DNA of 64,000 nucleotides from Erpetoichthys calabaricus (lineage: Eukaryota; Chordata; Cladistia; Polypteriformes; Polypteridae), in assembly GCF_900747795.2 (NCBI RefSeq), contig NC_041396.2, positions 84,264,913 through 84,328,912 of the forward strand, read 5' to 3'. The notes beneath the pieces were generated by a model. It was given only the letters and a program-made list of their open reading frames with translations, searched no databases and had not been told where the DNA came from. Below, piece by piece: positions 53,111 to 64,000 of this stretch. A program made the position numbers and the translations under genes. Position 1 is the first letter of the stretch. Every line of letters begins with the position of its first letter.

Positions 53111-53622
53111 TGTGGTCCCTAGGGGGTGCTGTACCTTTCCAAAACCCCGAAACAAGTTGTCCAAGGAACAAAGGGTTTTTACTGTGTGAAATTCTTTCAC
53201 AATGAAATGTTTCCCACACCTCAAACTTTACTTCAACTCTCAGCAATACTGTACTCTCTGCACTGCTCCTCCAGCAGGCTTTGTATTCCTCCTCCCAACT
53301 CTAGCTCCCTGTGTTGAGGCAAGCAGCTCCTTTTATGTAAAACTTGGGAGTACTTACGGTGTCCTGAGACCATGGCTTAGGAGTACTTCTGGGTGATGCT
53401 GAAACTGCTGCGGAACCCAACAGGGCTGGTCTAAAGAACTACAGTTCCCAACATGTCCTGTGGGCATCCACAACCCAGAGAGACTACCACCCAGCAAGCT
53501 AGGGGAGACAATGCCCTGACCAAAATGTCTTCCCCTGTCCTTCCATGCTACTGGCAACCAGGCTGGGTAAGGATCCCAGTACAGCTCCAGCTGGAACAGC
53601 AGTCCTTGCATGGCATCTTTCA
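53111..53622 (-). mobile_element. Solo LTR-like copy, family A, older
   Basis: The low end, TGTGGTCCCTAGGGGGTGCT, matches the low end of the LTR at 29,032 (TGTGGACGCTTGGGGGGCGC). The body shares words such as GAGTACTTCTGGGT and ACCCAACAGGGCT. It lies in the same orientation. The high end is not sharp and no target duplication was found, so it is more worn than the copy at 29,032. Confidence 0.55.
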
Positions 53623-53890
53623 CACTGTGTATATGTCTCAGAAGGCTTTCATTTTTTGCTAAACTAAAATTTGATATACTGCATACCAATATCTATATAA
53701 TCAGTGTGCAAAATACACTGTGGTAATCAAGGGTCCTGTGAGTGCTCCATTGTTGGCTGAATATGAAATCTTCCCCTGGTACAATGTTATATCTAATAAA
53801 TCAGCTATAGAGAATGCTAACATTTGGGGTATGCAAATATTAAGCAGACAAATCACATCATACACACACACATACTGTATATATATATAT

Positions 53891-54420
53891 TGTGGAGCTC
53901 GGCCCGGACACAGACAGGCAGACATCGTTGGTTCAAACCCACACACATTTATTTACAATATTTACTATTTACAAAGGTGCACACAGCCCCAAAACTCCCC
54001 CAAAGTTCAGGCCTCTCACACAATGCCTTCTTCACCGCCTCCACTCCTCTCCACCAAGCTCTGTCCTTCTCCTCTCCTGACTCCAGCCATCAAATGGAGG
54101 GAGGCGACCCCTTTTATAATCACCAGGTTATGCTCCCGATGCTCCAGGTGCCTCCTAATAATCTTTCGCCAGCACTCCCCAGTGTTGAGGAAGTACCGGC
54201 TGCACACCCGGAAGCACTCCGGGTGTCCCTGGTCATCTTCCCCCCAGCACTTCTGGGTGTGGCGGAAGTGCTGAGGACCAGGGCTCTCCAAGCATGGGGG
54301 TGCCCCCTGGTGGTGACCACAGGCCCCTATAGGGTTATAGTAATAGTTCCCGTGGTCCCCAAAACCACCAGGGCGGTCGCCCCTTCGTGGTCTGGAGGAG
54401 GAGTAAGCCCCCATGCCACA
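53891..54420 (-). mobile_element. Solo LTR, family B, in an AT microsatellite
   Basis: The minus strand runs TGTGGCATGGGG to GAGCTCCACA, with TG...CA ends. TATAAAAGGGG lies near 54,112 and AATAAATGTGTG near 53,950 is a poly(A) signal. The start resembles that of the LTR at 41,516. The flanks, ATAT and ATAC, may be a 4-bp duplication, blurred by the AT repeat around it. No internal region is present. Confidence 0.65.
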
Positions 54421-54422
54421 AT

Positions 54423-54428
<6 letters not shown>

Positions 54429-54473
<45 letters not shown>
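54429..54473. repeat. (AT)n microsatellite
   Basis: An uninterrupted AT run of about 22 units follows the LTR. A shorter run of AT precedes it at 53,879-53,890. The array was probably split by the LTR insertion. Confidence 0.9.
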
Positions 54474-54478
<5 letters not shown>

Positions 54479-54479
54479 T

Positions 54480-56050
54480 ATTTACTAATTAAAACACTTG
54501 TACTTGTGACCTGCGTCATGCACAACTGCCTCTTTTCATGGCACATACGTACTTAAGATGTTGTGTGTGAAACACTAAAATGGCTATTTCATCATGTGGA
54601 TTAAGGTAATTGCATGACTGTACCAATTTGCCACCCTGCTGCAGACCAGCACTGTAGTTCTAGTTAGTCAAGAGCATAGAAGGCAGGAGCAGGTCATTTG
54701 GAGGGTAAAGCAGTATTCTCCTGCAATGTGGATACTGTCTGCATCATGGCATCAGCAATTTTACCCAGTTTTGGCTCTCCACCATCACAGGCAGTGATTC
54801 CTATTTTTTCATTTCCTACGAAAGTCTCTACTGGACAGGCTGCTGCCACTCAGCCCTCTAATCTCCCACCTTGCCCAGTCTGTGACGTGCCTTCTGCTGG
54901 CTGCTTAAATACTTGCAAACCCTCTAATGTGTGATTTTTAACACTGACATATTTGTAAAATATATTTTCCCTCCCCTAAGGACCACTTGTACTTCAAACC
55001 TTGGTTATAATATTTCTGTGTTTGTAGAGATTATTTTGCTGCCTTTTTCTATAGGGTGTTTTATAGTTTTAGCAACATTTCTCATCTACCAGTTCATCTG
55101 TTTTTCAAACCCCCACAGGGTCGCAGGATACCTGAGTCTATTCTGGCAGCACTGGATGCAAGAAAGCAACCAACCTTGGCCTTCACACCAGTGCCCCTTA
55201 GGTACACTGACCCACTGCCAAACTCACTCATACTAAACCTGTTTCAAATGACTCATTAGACTAATATGCTTGTCTTTGGGTTGTGAATGCTTTGAACATA
55301 CTTGTATGTTTACCTGAGTCTTGAAGCCTGATGGCTTCATTGTTTCTTTTAACTGCTTCAGACACTCAAGCTGGTGATCCTCTTTCCACTATCTGCTCTG
55401 AGTGGATTTCAGAATGTAGCTTGACACGGTCCATCTGCTTATCCAGCCGCTTCTTGCAACTGCTGTATTTCCACGGGGATGGTAAAGGAGCTGTAGTTTT
55501 GGAAACTGAATTCTCAGCTTCATCTGATTGGCATCCTCCTCTGCCATATAATTTTGCTAAAGGGCATGTTTTGCTTGTCCATGTCTGTTGACAAGACTGT
55601 CCACATTGAGATGTTAGCCCGTAGCTTATATTTTTTCTTTACAGAGTAAAGTGAGCATTTTACTCTTTTAATTTATGGTCCCAATGGCATGATTTCAGCT
55701 CTTTGGTTTTTTGGCATTGTGGCCGCTATGAGCTTGGCTGTTTTTTTTCAGGTATTCTGTGAAAATACACAGCACGAAGATTGTAGTAATGCCTTAGACA
55801 CAAATCAAAGATCAGGTGGACCGTTAGTCTTGGGCTTAGGACAGTCATTAGGGCAAAACTACACACAGGAAACAATGACAAAAAAAAAATTAGATGGATG
55901 ACTTTGTTTATAAAATGTGCCCACTGGGCTCTTGATACTGTGATCTCCATTGAGCTCAGAGTGCAATGCTCTTAAACGTCCAGGATTATGGCACTTGAGT
56001 TCCTTACCTTGAGTAGAGATAGGTGACACGGTTGTCTTGCTGTCCATATT
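54480..56050. other. No gene recognised; one SINE scrap
   Basis: A decayed minus-strand SINE piece lies at about 55,115-55,240 (CACAGGGTCGCAGGATACCT, CACTGACCCACTGCC). The rest has no recognised gene. Confidence 0.4.
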
Positions 56051-56056
56051 TCCCTT

Positions 56057-56080
56057 AGAGAGAGAGAGAGAGAGAGAGAG
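56057..56080. repeat. (AG)n microsatellite
   Basis: There are twelve AG units in a row. Confidence 0.9.
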
Positions 56081-56261
56081 TGTCAATGTCGGTCAGGCCT
56101 AATGACTGTCTCTAATCAGAGAATATGTGCATTTGGTCAATTGTCAGGTTACAGATAGCTCTCTGTCTTTTGGCCATTAAGGCCTGTTGGATGTTGACTC
56201 TTAGTCTTTTCAACATTTTAGAGCCATTGTTAACTGTACTCAATTAGATATGTGAATGGTA

Positions 56262-56700
56262 TGGCGGCACAGCTGTTACAACTGTTACCTCACAACTCCA
56301 GGGATACAGGTGTAATTCCCAACCCAGTGACTTGCTGTATTGAGTGTGAATGACTTCCTTGTGTTTATGTAGGTTTTCCCTGGGTTTTCTTCCTCACATA
56401 CTCCAAAGCCATTCATTTAAACTAATTGCTAACTCTGTTCTCTTGCCGCTCCAGGGACCTGGGTTCAGTTCTAAACATAGGCACTTTCTGTGTAGACTTT
56501 GCATTCATTCTTCTTGCTCACCTGAGATTTCTCTGGGCTGCATCAAACTCCTCCCACATCCTAAAGACATGGCAGGTAATTGTTAACTCTTGTTGCTTCA
56601 TAGCTCCAGGGATCAAGGTTCAATTTGCAGCCTAATCACTTTGTATGTAGAGTTTGTATATAATTTCTGTGTCTACATGGGAACTTCAGCTTCCTCCTAC
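56262..56700 (+). repeat. Three decayed SINE heads in a row
   Basis: Three consecutive stretches begin with the SINE head order (GCGGCACAGCTGTTACAAC; TAACTCTGTTCTCTTGCC; TTAACTCTTGTTGCTTCAT). Each is followed by an ACTCCAGGGA or GCTCCAGGGA word, and then by body words such as CCTCCCACATCCTAAAGACA. All are old. They may be serial insertions or a duplicated copy. Confidence 0.5.
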
Positions 56701-57820
56701 ACCTTCTCTCAGTGTTGAAAATAAAGGGGTGCAAATTTAGAAATTATATTTCTAATGCCCTGCTGTCTCAATAAACATCAGACAGTGTGTTTAGCATAAC
56801 ATTTGCAAATGTAGACATACTGTACTGTACATAAGTTGAATGGTGTGATATATTATAAAGAATTAAATGCAGTTATGTAGTGTCTCAGCCATGACCTTTG
56901 ACATTTGCACGGGGAGGCAAGCACTTGTTGTCTCAGAACGCACCACTATAAGTAAAATTAAAATTCCATCTGCCATCCTAGGCATTTATTATTACGTTTT
57001 GTTTGTGAGTAGTGGGATATTCCATTTTTTTATGTCTTTGAATTTATGATACATGATAAAAAAAACCAACACATTGGCAAGCATTTGATTAGTAGATCGG
57101 ATTTTTTCCTTGTTGTCCACCACTTACAAATGACATTGAGTGCTTGTGACACCCTGTGCCCCGCAGCCAATGGGCACCGTCCTCTCTCGGGACATCTGCT
57201 ACCCATGAACCAAGATGGAGAAGGGTAAATCAGGAGACAGACATAATTTTCATTTTAAAAATGTAAGCAGAAGATTATTAAACAGCAAAGAATTAAAAAG
57301 TGTCACTTTGCAATAAACATAATTTAATATATCTTCTTTAAATCATGTCTTTTTTGAATACTCTATAAATAAATAAATAAATTCTGATAAAATCCAATAG
57401 AAATCCTTCCTGTAGTATTAAATTTTCCCTTGTCAGGACATCGTAATCCTGCTGCATTTTGAACTGTCAACTCGGTTAGTGCCCTGAAGATCTAAACTGC
57501 GAAATCTGTCAGTTCCCTGCAGACCTGACCTGCCACCTTGGCTTTTTGTCCTCTATACGGATGCTGATACTTTATGGATCCTCCTGTCTGCTTATTGCTC
57601 CTTTGGCCTCCCTCCATTTTCCTCTGCTCACTGAAAGTCAGCAGACTCAGATACAGCCACTTGCTGGAACTTGTGCACCAGCCATCGGTCCTACTCCCTT
57701 CTGGACCTCAACAGAGCCGATGCTGCCCATCCTGCCCTTTTGACAACAAATAACTCTCAACCAACTGATCGGATGAGCAATCTCTCTTTCGTTTCTTCGT
57801 TCTCTCTCATTCTTTTTCTC
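56701..57820. other. No gene recognised
   Basis: No exon or dated repeat was recognised. A short AAAT microsatellite lies at about 57,364-57,381. Confidence 0.4.
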
Positions 57821-57837
57821 AAGCACTTACCCACTCT

Positions 57838-58182
57838 GGGCGGCACGGTGGCGCAGTGGGTAGCGCTGCTGCCTCGCAGTTGGGAGACCTGGGGACCTGC
57901 GTGGAGTTTGCATGTTCTCCTCGTGTCTGCGTGGGTTTCCTCCGGGTGCTCCGGTTTCCTCCCACAGTCCAAAGACATGCAGGTTAGGTGGATTGGCGAT
58001 TCTAAATTGGCCCTAGTGTGTGCTTGGTGTGTGGGTGTGTTTGTGTGTGTCCTGCGGTGGGTTGACACCCTGCCCGGGATTGGTTCCTGCCTTGTGCCCT
58101 GTGTTGGCTGAGATTGGCTCCAGCAGACCCCCGTGACCCTGTGTTCGGATTCAGCGGGTTGGATATTGGATGGATGGATGGA
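57838..58182 (+). repeat. tRNA-derived SINE, young, with target duplication
   Basis: It begins GGGCGGCACGGTGGCGCAGT and ends with three ATGG units. The 13-bp duplication ACTTACCCACTCT flanks it (57825-57837 and 58183-58195). The B-box region (about 57,890) is shortened: the usual GGTTCGCTTCC step is missing after GGGAGACCTGGG. The copy is otherwise close to the family sequence. Confidence 0.93.
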
Positions 58183-58195
58183 CTTACCCACTCTT

Positions 58196-60330
58196 CCTTA
58201 TATACTGCGCCAACCCCAGCTGACGCTTGTTAATGACATCACTTCCCTCCCAATTAACCCAGCACAGGTGGTTGCATGTATTCACATTAAGCCACAGAGA
58301 AAAACCCACTAAAATCAATAATAAATGAATCCCGTTAAAACACCCCCAGCCTCAACTTATCACAGCGCTTTTGTAATTGAACAATTGGGAAAAAGTAAAT
58401 AGATATTGAGTGGGGCAGCTGGGTGTTGGTGAGTTTGGGTGTTGATATTATAAACATGGATGATGTGAAGGGAGTTGAAAAACATCTTCAATGCCGCACG
58501 TCTTCACATTTTGCAGTGTTCCTAATCCAATTCAAGGTCATAGTGGTCTGAACCTATCCCGGCAGCATCAGACACAAGGTTGGAACCCTGGATGAGGTGA
58601 TCATTCATCACAGGGCACACTCATGCATGCATTCATCCATTCACACAGGGTGAGTTTAGAATTGCCTCTTGAATTAACATGCCCATCTTTGGTCTTGAGC
58701 ATGGATTTAAAGAGCTTGTTTTTCTTTATGACTGGCCGTTCTTTAGTTACTAATTTGAATTCTTTCATCTATTATCAGAAACACTAACATACACTTTAGT
58801 TTGTATAGCACCTTTACACCAGGCTCTGGGTGGAGCACTGGCTCTTGAAGTGACTATCTGAGAGATACACTGCAAGCCAGTGTTTGGACAAAGCTGGCAG
58901 CGTTATGGCTTGCAGAATGATAGGCCACACACTGCCCAAAACCGATAAGTAACAAAGCTTTGTTGTGCATCTCAGCAAACAGGAAGAAAGCAGGAATGTG
59001 TGCCATCCGTTAGGTGCCTTATTAATTTAGGTGACATGGAGGATATGATTGATGTGTCATAATTTGATGGCCTAGTTTAAACTCAGCTCTTTATGTATCC
59101 AGCTCATGTATTCAGCTCTTTTTGTATCCCAGCTTACAGCATACAAACTATTACACTGCATTTGACGGCTAAACATTTTTAAACCTTGTAGCCTAGATAT
59201 ATATCTGTAATGGTTTTGTACCACTTTTAATTTTCTAAAGCAGTGGTAGACAGTATTATAATTAAAACTGAATAATGGAAGTAAGTTAGAGTGGAAATAA
59301 AATAAAAAGTGGTATGCTATGATCTCTTCATTTTAATGGAGTTAGGTCAAAGAGGCTCATTGGGCCCTGTGCCACACCCTTTGGAATTTGTTAGAGGCCA
59401 CTCGGAGCAGAAGTACCAGGCTAGGTCACAGGTTGGTACTGTTCTCTCATATCTCCTTTCTTTATTCAGATATCCCAAAAAGACCTTTGTTAATTTGATA
59501 GGTGACTTAGCCCTGATCTTGCATGGGTAAGTGTGGATGTAAATTAGAATCAGTAGGTTTGAAAGTGGACAGAAGGAATTATATTAGGGTGGGTAGCCAG
59601 AGTGTCTCCTCTTTCGTTCTGCTGAATGCTATTTTACATTAGGATAGACCTAAGGGGGCTGACGTTGGCAGCTGACACATTCTGATTTCTAGGTCATAAC
59701 TGCATTAGAGTGACAAACAATGCCAGGATTGGTGTGGTGCGGGGACTTGTTTGGATTTGAAATCACAAGCTTTAGCCTTATAGTCTCGCCAGGGCAAACT
59801 GTCTAGTAAATAACGATGTAGTTTCCCCAGGCTAGTGTTGCTGATAATAATAATAAACAGATAATAATTCTTGGATTGAGGTGGTCACGTGGGTTTATGC
59901 CAGGATGACTGAGGACATCGTAATGTTACAAATGTACGTGTTTGTGTGCTTTGTTGGTATTTCACTATGAGAATCGCAGCTTTTGACTTCATCTCTTGGC
60001 CAGCCGCCATCTCTGTTATCATTGAAGTTCTGTCAAGCTGCTTTGAAATCCTTTCAGAAGCCAAACAATGGGAAGAATAAAAGATTTCCTTCAAATTAGC
60101 ATTAAACTGATCAGACAGTATAAATCATATTAAATAAACATGATACAGGACACCAATTAGAGAGAGGGAGAGTGGGAAGCACCAGCAGTCTTGGGAATTC
60201 CTGAAAACGTTTCTGTTCCCGACTTAAGTTCTAAAACCTTGAGAGCTTGGTCATGTTAATGTTAGCTCAATACCTACTGCTTTATTTTAATGACAGTGCT
60301 GCCCCAGTACACGTGAATCACGGTTTGATT
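58196..60330. other. No gene recognised; one old SINE
   Basis: A decayed minus-strand SINE lies at about 58,515-58,710 (CAAGGTCATAGTGGTCTGAA, ATCACAGGGCACACTCATGC, GAGTTTAGAATTGCC). No gene was recognised in the rest. Confidence 0.4.
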
Positions 60331-60334
60331 CTCT

Positions 60335-61365
60335 ACAACAACAACATTTATTTATATAGCAAATTTTCATACAAAAAAGTAGCTCAAAGTGCTTTACATA
60401 ATGAAGAAAAGAAAAATAAAAGACATAGCAAGAAATTAAAAATAAGACAACATTAGTTAACATAGAATAAGAGTAAGGTCCGATGGCCAGGGAGGACTGA
60501 AAAAACAAACAAAAAAAAAAACTCCAGAAAGCTGGAGAAAAAAATAAAATCTGCAGGGGTTCCAGGCCACGAGACTGCCCAGTCCCCTCTGGGCATTCTA
60601 CCTAACAAAAATGAAATAGTCCTCTTTGTATTTAGGGTTCTCATGGAAGGACTTGATGATGATGGTCATGCAGACTTCTGGCTTTTAATCCATCACTGCT
60701 GGAACATCACGGTGCTTTGAGTAGATGGTGGTGGCGCAGGCCGCCACCAAAAGGAAACTGGAAAAAGAAACAGAAGAGAGAGTAGGGGTTAGTACGGATT
60801 TTAGAGCCACCATGAATAGTTATTATAATGAATTGGAGTATCAGGGTTAAATTAAAGTGAAGTTTTGAGAAGGTCATGTTAAAGTAATGTGTTTTCAGCA
60901 GTTTTTTAAAGCGCTCCACTGTATTAGCCTGGCGAATTCCTATTGGCAGGCTTTTCCAGATTTTAGGTGCATAACAGCAGAAGGCCGCCTCACCACTTCT
61001 TTTAAGTTTTGCTCTTGGAATTCTAAGGAGACACTCATTTGAGGATCTGAGGTTACGATTTGGAATATAAGATGTCAGACATTCCGATATATAAGATGGG
61101 GTGAGATTATTTAAGGCTTTATAAACCATAAGCAGAATTTTAAAGTCAATCCTGAATGACACAGGTAACCATTGTAGTGACATCAAAACTGGAGAGATGT
61201 GCTCGGATTTACTTTTCCTGGATAGGATTCTAGCAGCTGCATTCTGCACTATTTGCAAACAATTTATGTCTTTTTTGGGTAGTCCTGACAGGAGTGCGTT
61301 ACAGTAATCTAGTCGACTGAAAACAAACGCGTGAACTAATTTCTCAGCATCTTTCAATGATATAA
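60335..61365 (-). mobile_element. L2-type LINE 3' end with long 3' UTR
   Basis: The minus-strand frame 61357-60707 reads MKDAEKLVHAFVFSRLDYCN, ALLSGLPKKDINCLQ, VQNAAARIL, SLQWLPVSFRIDFKILLMVY and APKIWKSLP. This is the C-terminal part of an L2 RT, open for about 200 codons. A 370-bp 3' UTR follows and ends TATATAAATAAATGTTGTTG at about 60,335. The 5' end is cut at the start of the SRLDYCN block. Its long open frame makes it younger than the L2 copy at 31,620. Confidence 0.87.
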
Positions 61366-62340
61366 GAGGTCTAACTGTGCCACTGTACTGTGTGGTGTTT
61401 GTATGTTTTTCCCATGTCCATGTGGTTCTCCTTCAGGTATCATGCTTTACAACAAACAGAATTTTTTCATTTGCAAGGACTAATTCCCACGTATCTGTAA
61501 TGAAGTGTGTAAATATTGAAAACACAGACAGACTAATGTCCCATAGGAAAAGCAGAACAGCTGCACACATTATTGAAAGGTGGATCCTTAATTGTGAGAC
61601 TGAATGCCAGAGGCTGAGGAGCCACAAATAAAGGTCAGCAGCTGGTTGGATACAAACTAGTGTAAAGGAATAAGTGAACACTCAAATCAAATCAGCCTAA
61701 CGGGGAAAACCAGAAGGTAAAAAGATACTTGAAATAAGAAAATAAGTAAATAAATAACATGATTTAATGTGTAAGGCCAAGGTCCTGTTTAATCCCACTT
61801 GTAAATGAAAGAAGTGCGAAAGGCATTACTGGGGAAAAAAAGCACCTAGTGGGTGTGTGGTGATGGGTGCTGCCATGGCAGATGCGTGTTATTTTAATTT
61901 AATCATGTAATTGAACCAGTAATCAGCATGGCTGAGAGAACTCTAAACCCAACAAGTGATTGTCTTGAGTTTGAAGTGACATTGTTGCTCTCTTAGTGTA
62001 CCAGATTGTCATCCCCTAACTGCTGCCTAAATTTTGGGAGCATGATAGTGGTTATGCTTTGAGTTTTTTGAATTTCTACCCAAACCCTAACCTAACCCTC
62101 ATAAGTAATTGAATAACATCTTTGCTTTGCAGAAAGGCAATGCTGACTTGTGTTAGGTTTCCAATTTGAAGGTTGGTTTCAGGTCCAACTTTCATGGTCT
62201 GATTTTGCAGCCATATTTTATCCCTTAAATATTCTCACTGAAAACAGATATGAGAATTCAGGGTCATGGGCAGCGATGGCCATGTTGTTCTCAGCAGCAG
62301 TTGACATTGGTTTAACTGGACACCAGTCATTTTATTATCT
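61366..62340. other. No gene recognised
   Basis: No exon or repeat with clear ends was recognised. Confidence 0.4.
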
Positions 62341-62341
62341 A

Positions 62342-63862
62342 CAGTGCCAATCACAACTATTCTCTCCCTTGGAAATGTTTTCATATTTTATTGTTACAAG
62401 TCATTGATTCACAGTGGATTTAAATTGGCAAAAGAAAAAGACTCATTAATGTAAAAATCAAGATAGATATGCACAGTGGTGTAATTAATTGCAAATATAA
62501 AACGCAAAATAACTGATTGCATAAGTATTCACCATTTTGATGTGACATATAAATCATTACTAGTGCAGCCAGCTGGTTTTAGAAGTTCCATCATTAGTTA
62601 AATGGAGATCATCTGTCGGTGGTTAAGGGATTTCAATTGCTTGTAGTATAAATGCAACTTATCTGGCAGGTCCAGCTTGTGGTGAGTCAGTATCATGGCC
62701 TTACCTACCCACCCAAAACAAAAGAACACTCTAAACAACTCTGTGAAAAGGTGATTGTAAATCCCAAGTTAGAGGATGGATGCAAGAAAATATTGCAGTC
62801 ATTGAATATCTCTTGGAGTCCAGTTATATCATTCGTTAAGAAAGGGGAATAGTATTACAGAGCTGTAAATCTGCTCGAGCACGCCATCCACAATAACTCA
62901 ATGATTGTGCAAGAAGAAGTCTAGTGTGGGAGGCCATCAAGAGACCTATGATAACTGTGAAGAAGTTACAAACTAGAGAGACCTTTGCAGACGACAAACA
63001 GTGTCTGGGCCCCACTGGGAGAGTGGCAAAGATTAAGCTACTATTAAAAAAGAAGTGCTCATGAGATCTCAGGTGGAATTTGAAGGCACATGGGAAACTC
63101 TGATGTCAGTTGGAAGAAGGTTCTATGGTCTGCTGAGATCAAAATTGAGCATTGGGCATAAGGCAAACACTGGATATTATCAAAAACACACCAGCATCGT
63201 GCCATGGGAATGCTTCTCCACATCTGGCTCTGGAAGGCTTAGGAGTGTAAAGGATAAAAGGAATGTAGCAAAATGTAGTACAGGGAAATTCTGAAGAAAA
63301 ACCTGATGTAGACTGCAAAGGTTCTGCTCCTTGCAAAAGAATTGTTTTCTAGCAAGACAAAGATCCCAAGAATAAAGCTAAAACTACACAGGAATGGCTT
63401 AAAAACAATAATGTAAATGTCCAGGAGTGGTCAAGTCCAGATTTCAGTCCAAGTGAGAGTTTGTGGCTGGATTTGAAACAGGGTGTTCACTCGCGATCAC
63501 CGCACAACCTGACAGTGCTTGAGCAGTTTGGTAAAGAAGAATGAATGGCAGTGTCTAGATATTCAAAGCTGATAGAGACCTGTGTACACAGACTGAAGAC
63601 TGTCATGGCTGCCAAAGGGCCGTCTACTAAATGCTGACTTGAGGGGGTGAGCACATATGTGATCAGTTATTATGTGTTTTATTTATAATGTTACTCTTTT
63701 GTAAGTCTGCTAAGCGAATTTAGATGACTTTGCTGATATCTGCTTTCACTTTGACATTAAAGATTAATTTCTTTCTGATTAATGCCAATGAAGCTAAATT
63801 ACTGTATATCCACTGTGATAAAATGTGAAGACATCAAAGGGGTGAGTACTTTTTATGCCACA
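62342..63862 (+). mobile_element. Tc1-like transposon, full length but decayed
   Basis: The left end, CAGTGCCAATCACAACTATT, follows TA. The right end, GGGGTGAGTACTTTTTATGC then CACA before TA, is its worn inverse. The plus strand between holds transposase pieces with many stops and shifts: KQLCEKVIVNPKLEDGCKKI (N-terminal), SWKKVLWSAEIKIEHW (first Asp replaced) and a late WLPKGRLLNADLRG end. The length (1,521 bp) is normal for Tc1. The level of decay makes it much older than the copy at 34,079. Confidence 0.8.
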
Positions 63863-64000
63863 TAATGACCTTATCCTGGACAAAAACTCAACAACATTGA
63901 ATGTTAGGTAGGCAGTGACACTCGGTGGATGCCTACTCAAAATTGATCAGGTTAAAGTCCCCTTAAACATGTCAAGGATCTAACACCATCAAACAGAAAA

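Noticed and set aside
53824-54492. 222-codon plus-strand open frame
   Set aside because: It translates an LTR in the wrong strand plus an AT microsatellite (IYIYIY run). It is not a gene.
62083-62102. Short CCCTAACCTAACCCT stretch resembling telomere repeats
   Set aside because: It has only two or three imperfect units, which is too short to be an interstitial telomere.
39000-64000. PACSIN1 coding exons expected by human synteny
   Set aside because: No F-BAR or SH3 coding sequence was recognised. Only a possible non-coding first exon at 38,050 is proposed.

Overview
The window is vertebrate nuclear DNA, most likely from a ray-finned fish. It has one spliced host gene in a long, AT-rich, repeat-filled setting. 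The repeats are fish-type: a tRNA-derived SINE with an ATGG tail, a V-SINE, several Tc1 transposon families, and L2, CR1/Rex1-like and RTE-like LINEs. The particular mix resembles bichir or reedfish (Polypteriformes), but that is inference from memory of repeat families and not shown by the sequence.

The one gene I can prove is rps10 (40S ribosomal protein eS10) on the minus strand, about 13,325 to 20,979. It has a short non-coding first exon with a pyrimidine-rich start and a TATA-like box. Five coding exons follow, and their sizes (150, 175, 78, 56 and 42 bp) join in frame to a 166-residue protein. All splice sites are GT-AG and a poly(A) signal lies 22 bp past the stop. Intron 3 is enlarged to about 4.9 kb and contains a 1.26 kb DNA transposon with inverted ends, which itself holds an old SINE.

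Downstream of rps10 (1 to 13,300) lie an inverted repeat, a V-SINE, a non-autonomous transposon with inverted ends, two different decayed Tc1 copies, and a LINE 3' end inside one of them. Upstream (21,000 to 64,000) the DNA is mainly mobile elements. The clearest are a 1,594-bp Tc1 element with 200-bp inverted ends and one frameshift (34,079-35,672), and a nearly full-length CR1/Rex1-like LINE (39,465-43,300). That LINE has been split by a SINE and, separately, by a solo LTR, each with its own target-site duplication. There are also solo LTRs at 29,032, 53,111 and 53,891, a PIF/Harbinger-like element at 24,629, an RTE-like LINE at 48,720, an L2 3' end on each strand at 31,620 and 60,335, and a repeat at 47,035-48,195 with a terminal hairpin and 120-bp internal direct repeats.

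A CpG-richer stretch at about 38,050-39,010 could hold a promoter and a non-coding first exon of a plus-strand gene. In human, PACSIN1 lies head-to-head with RPS10, but no PACSIN1 or NUDT3 coding exon was recognised here. No bacterial-type system, CRISPR array or functional RNA gene was seen.
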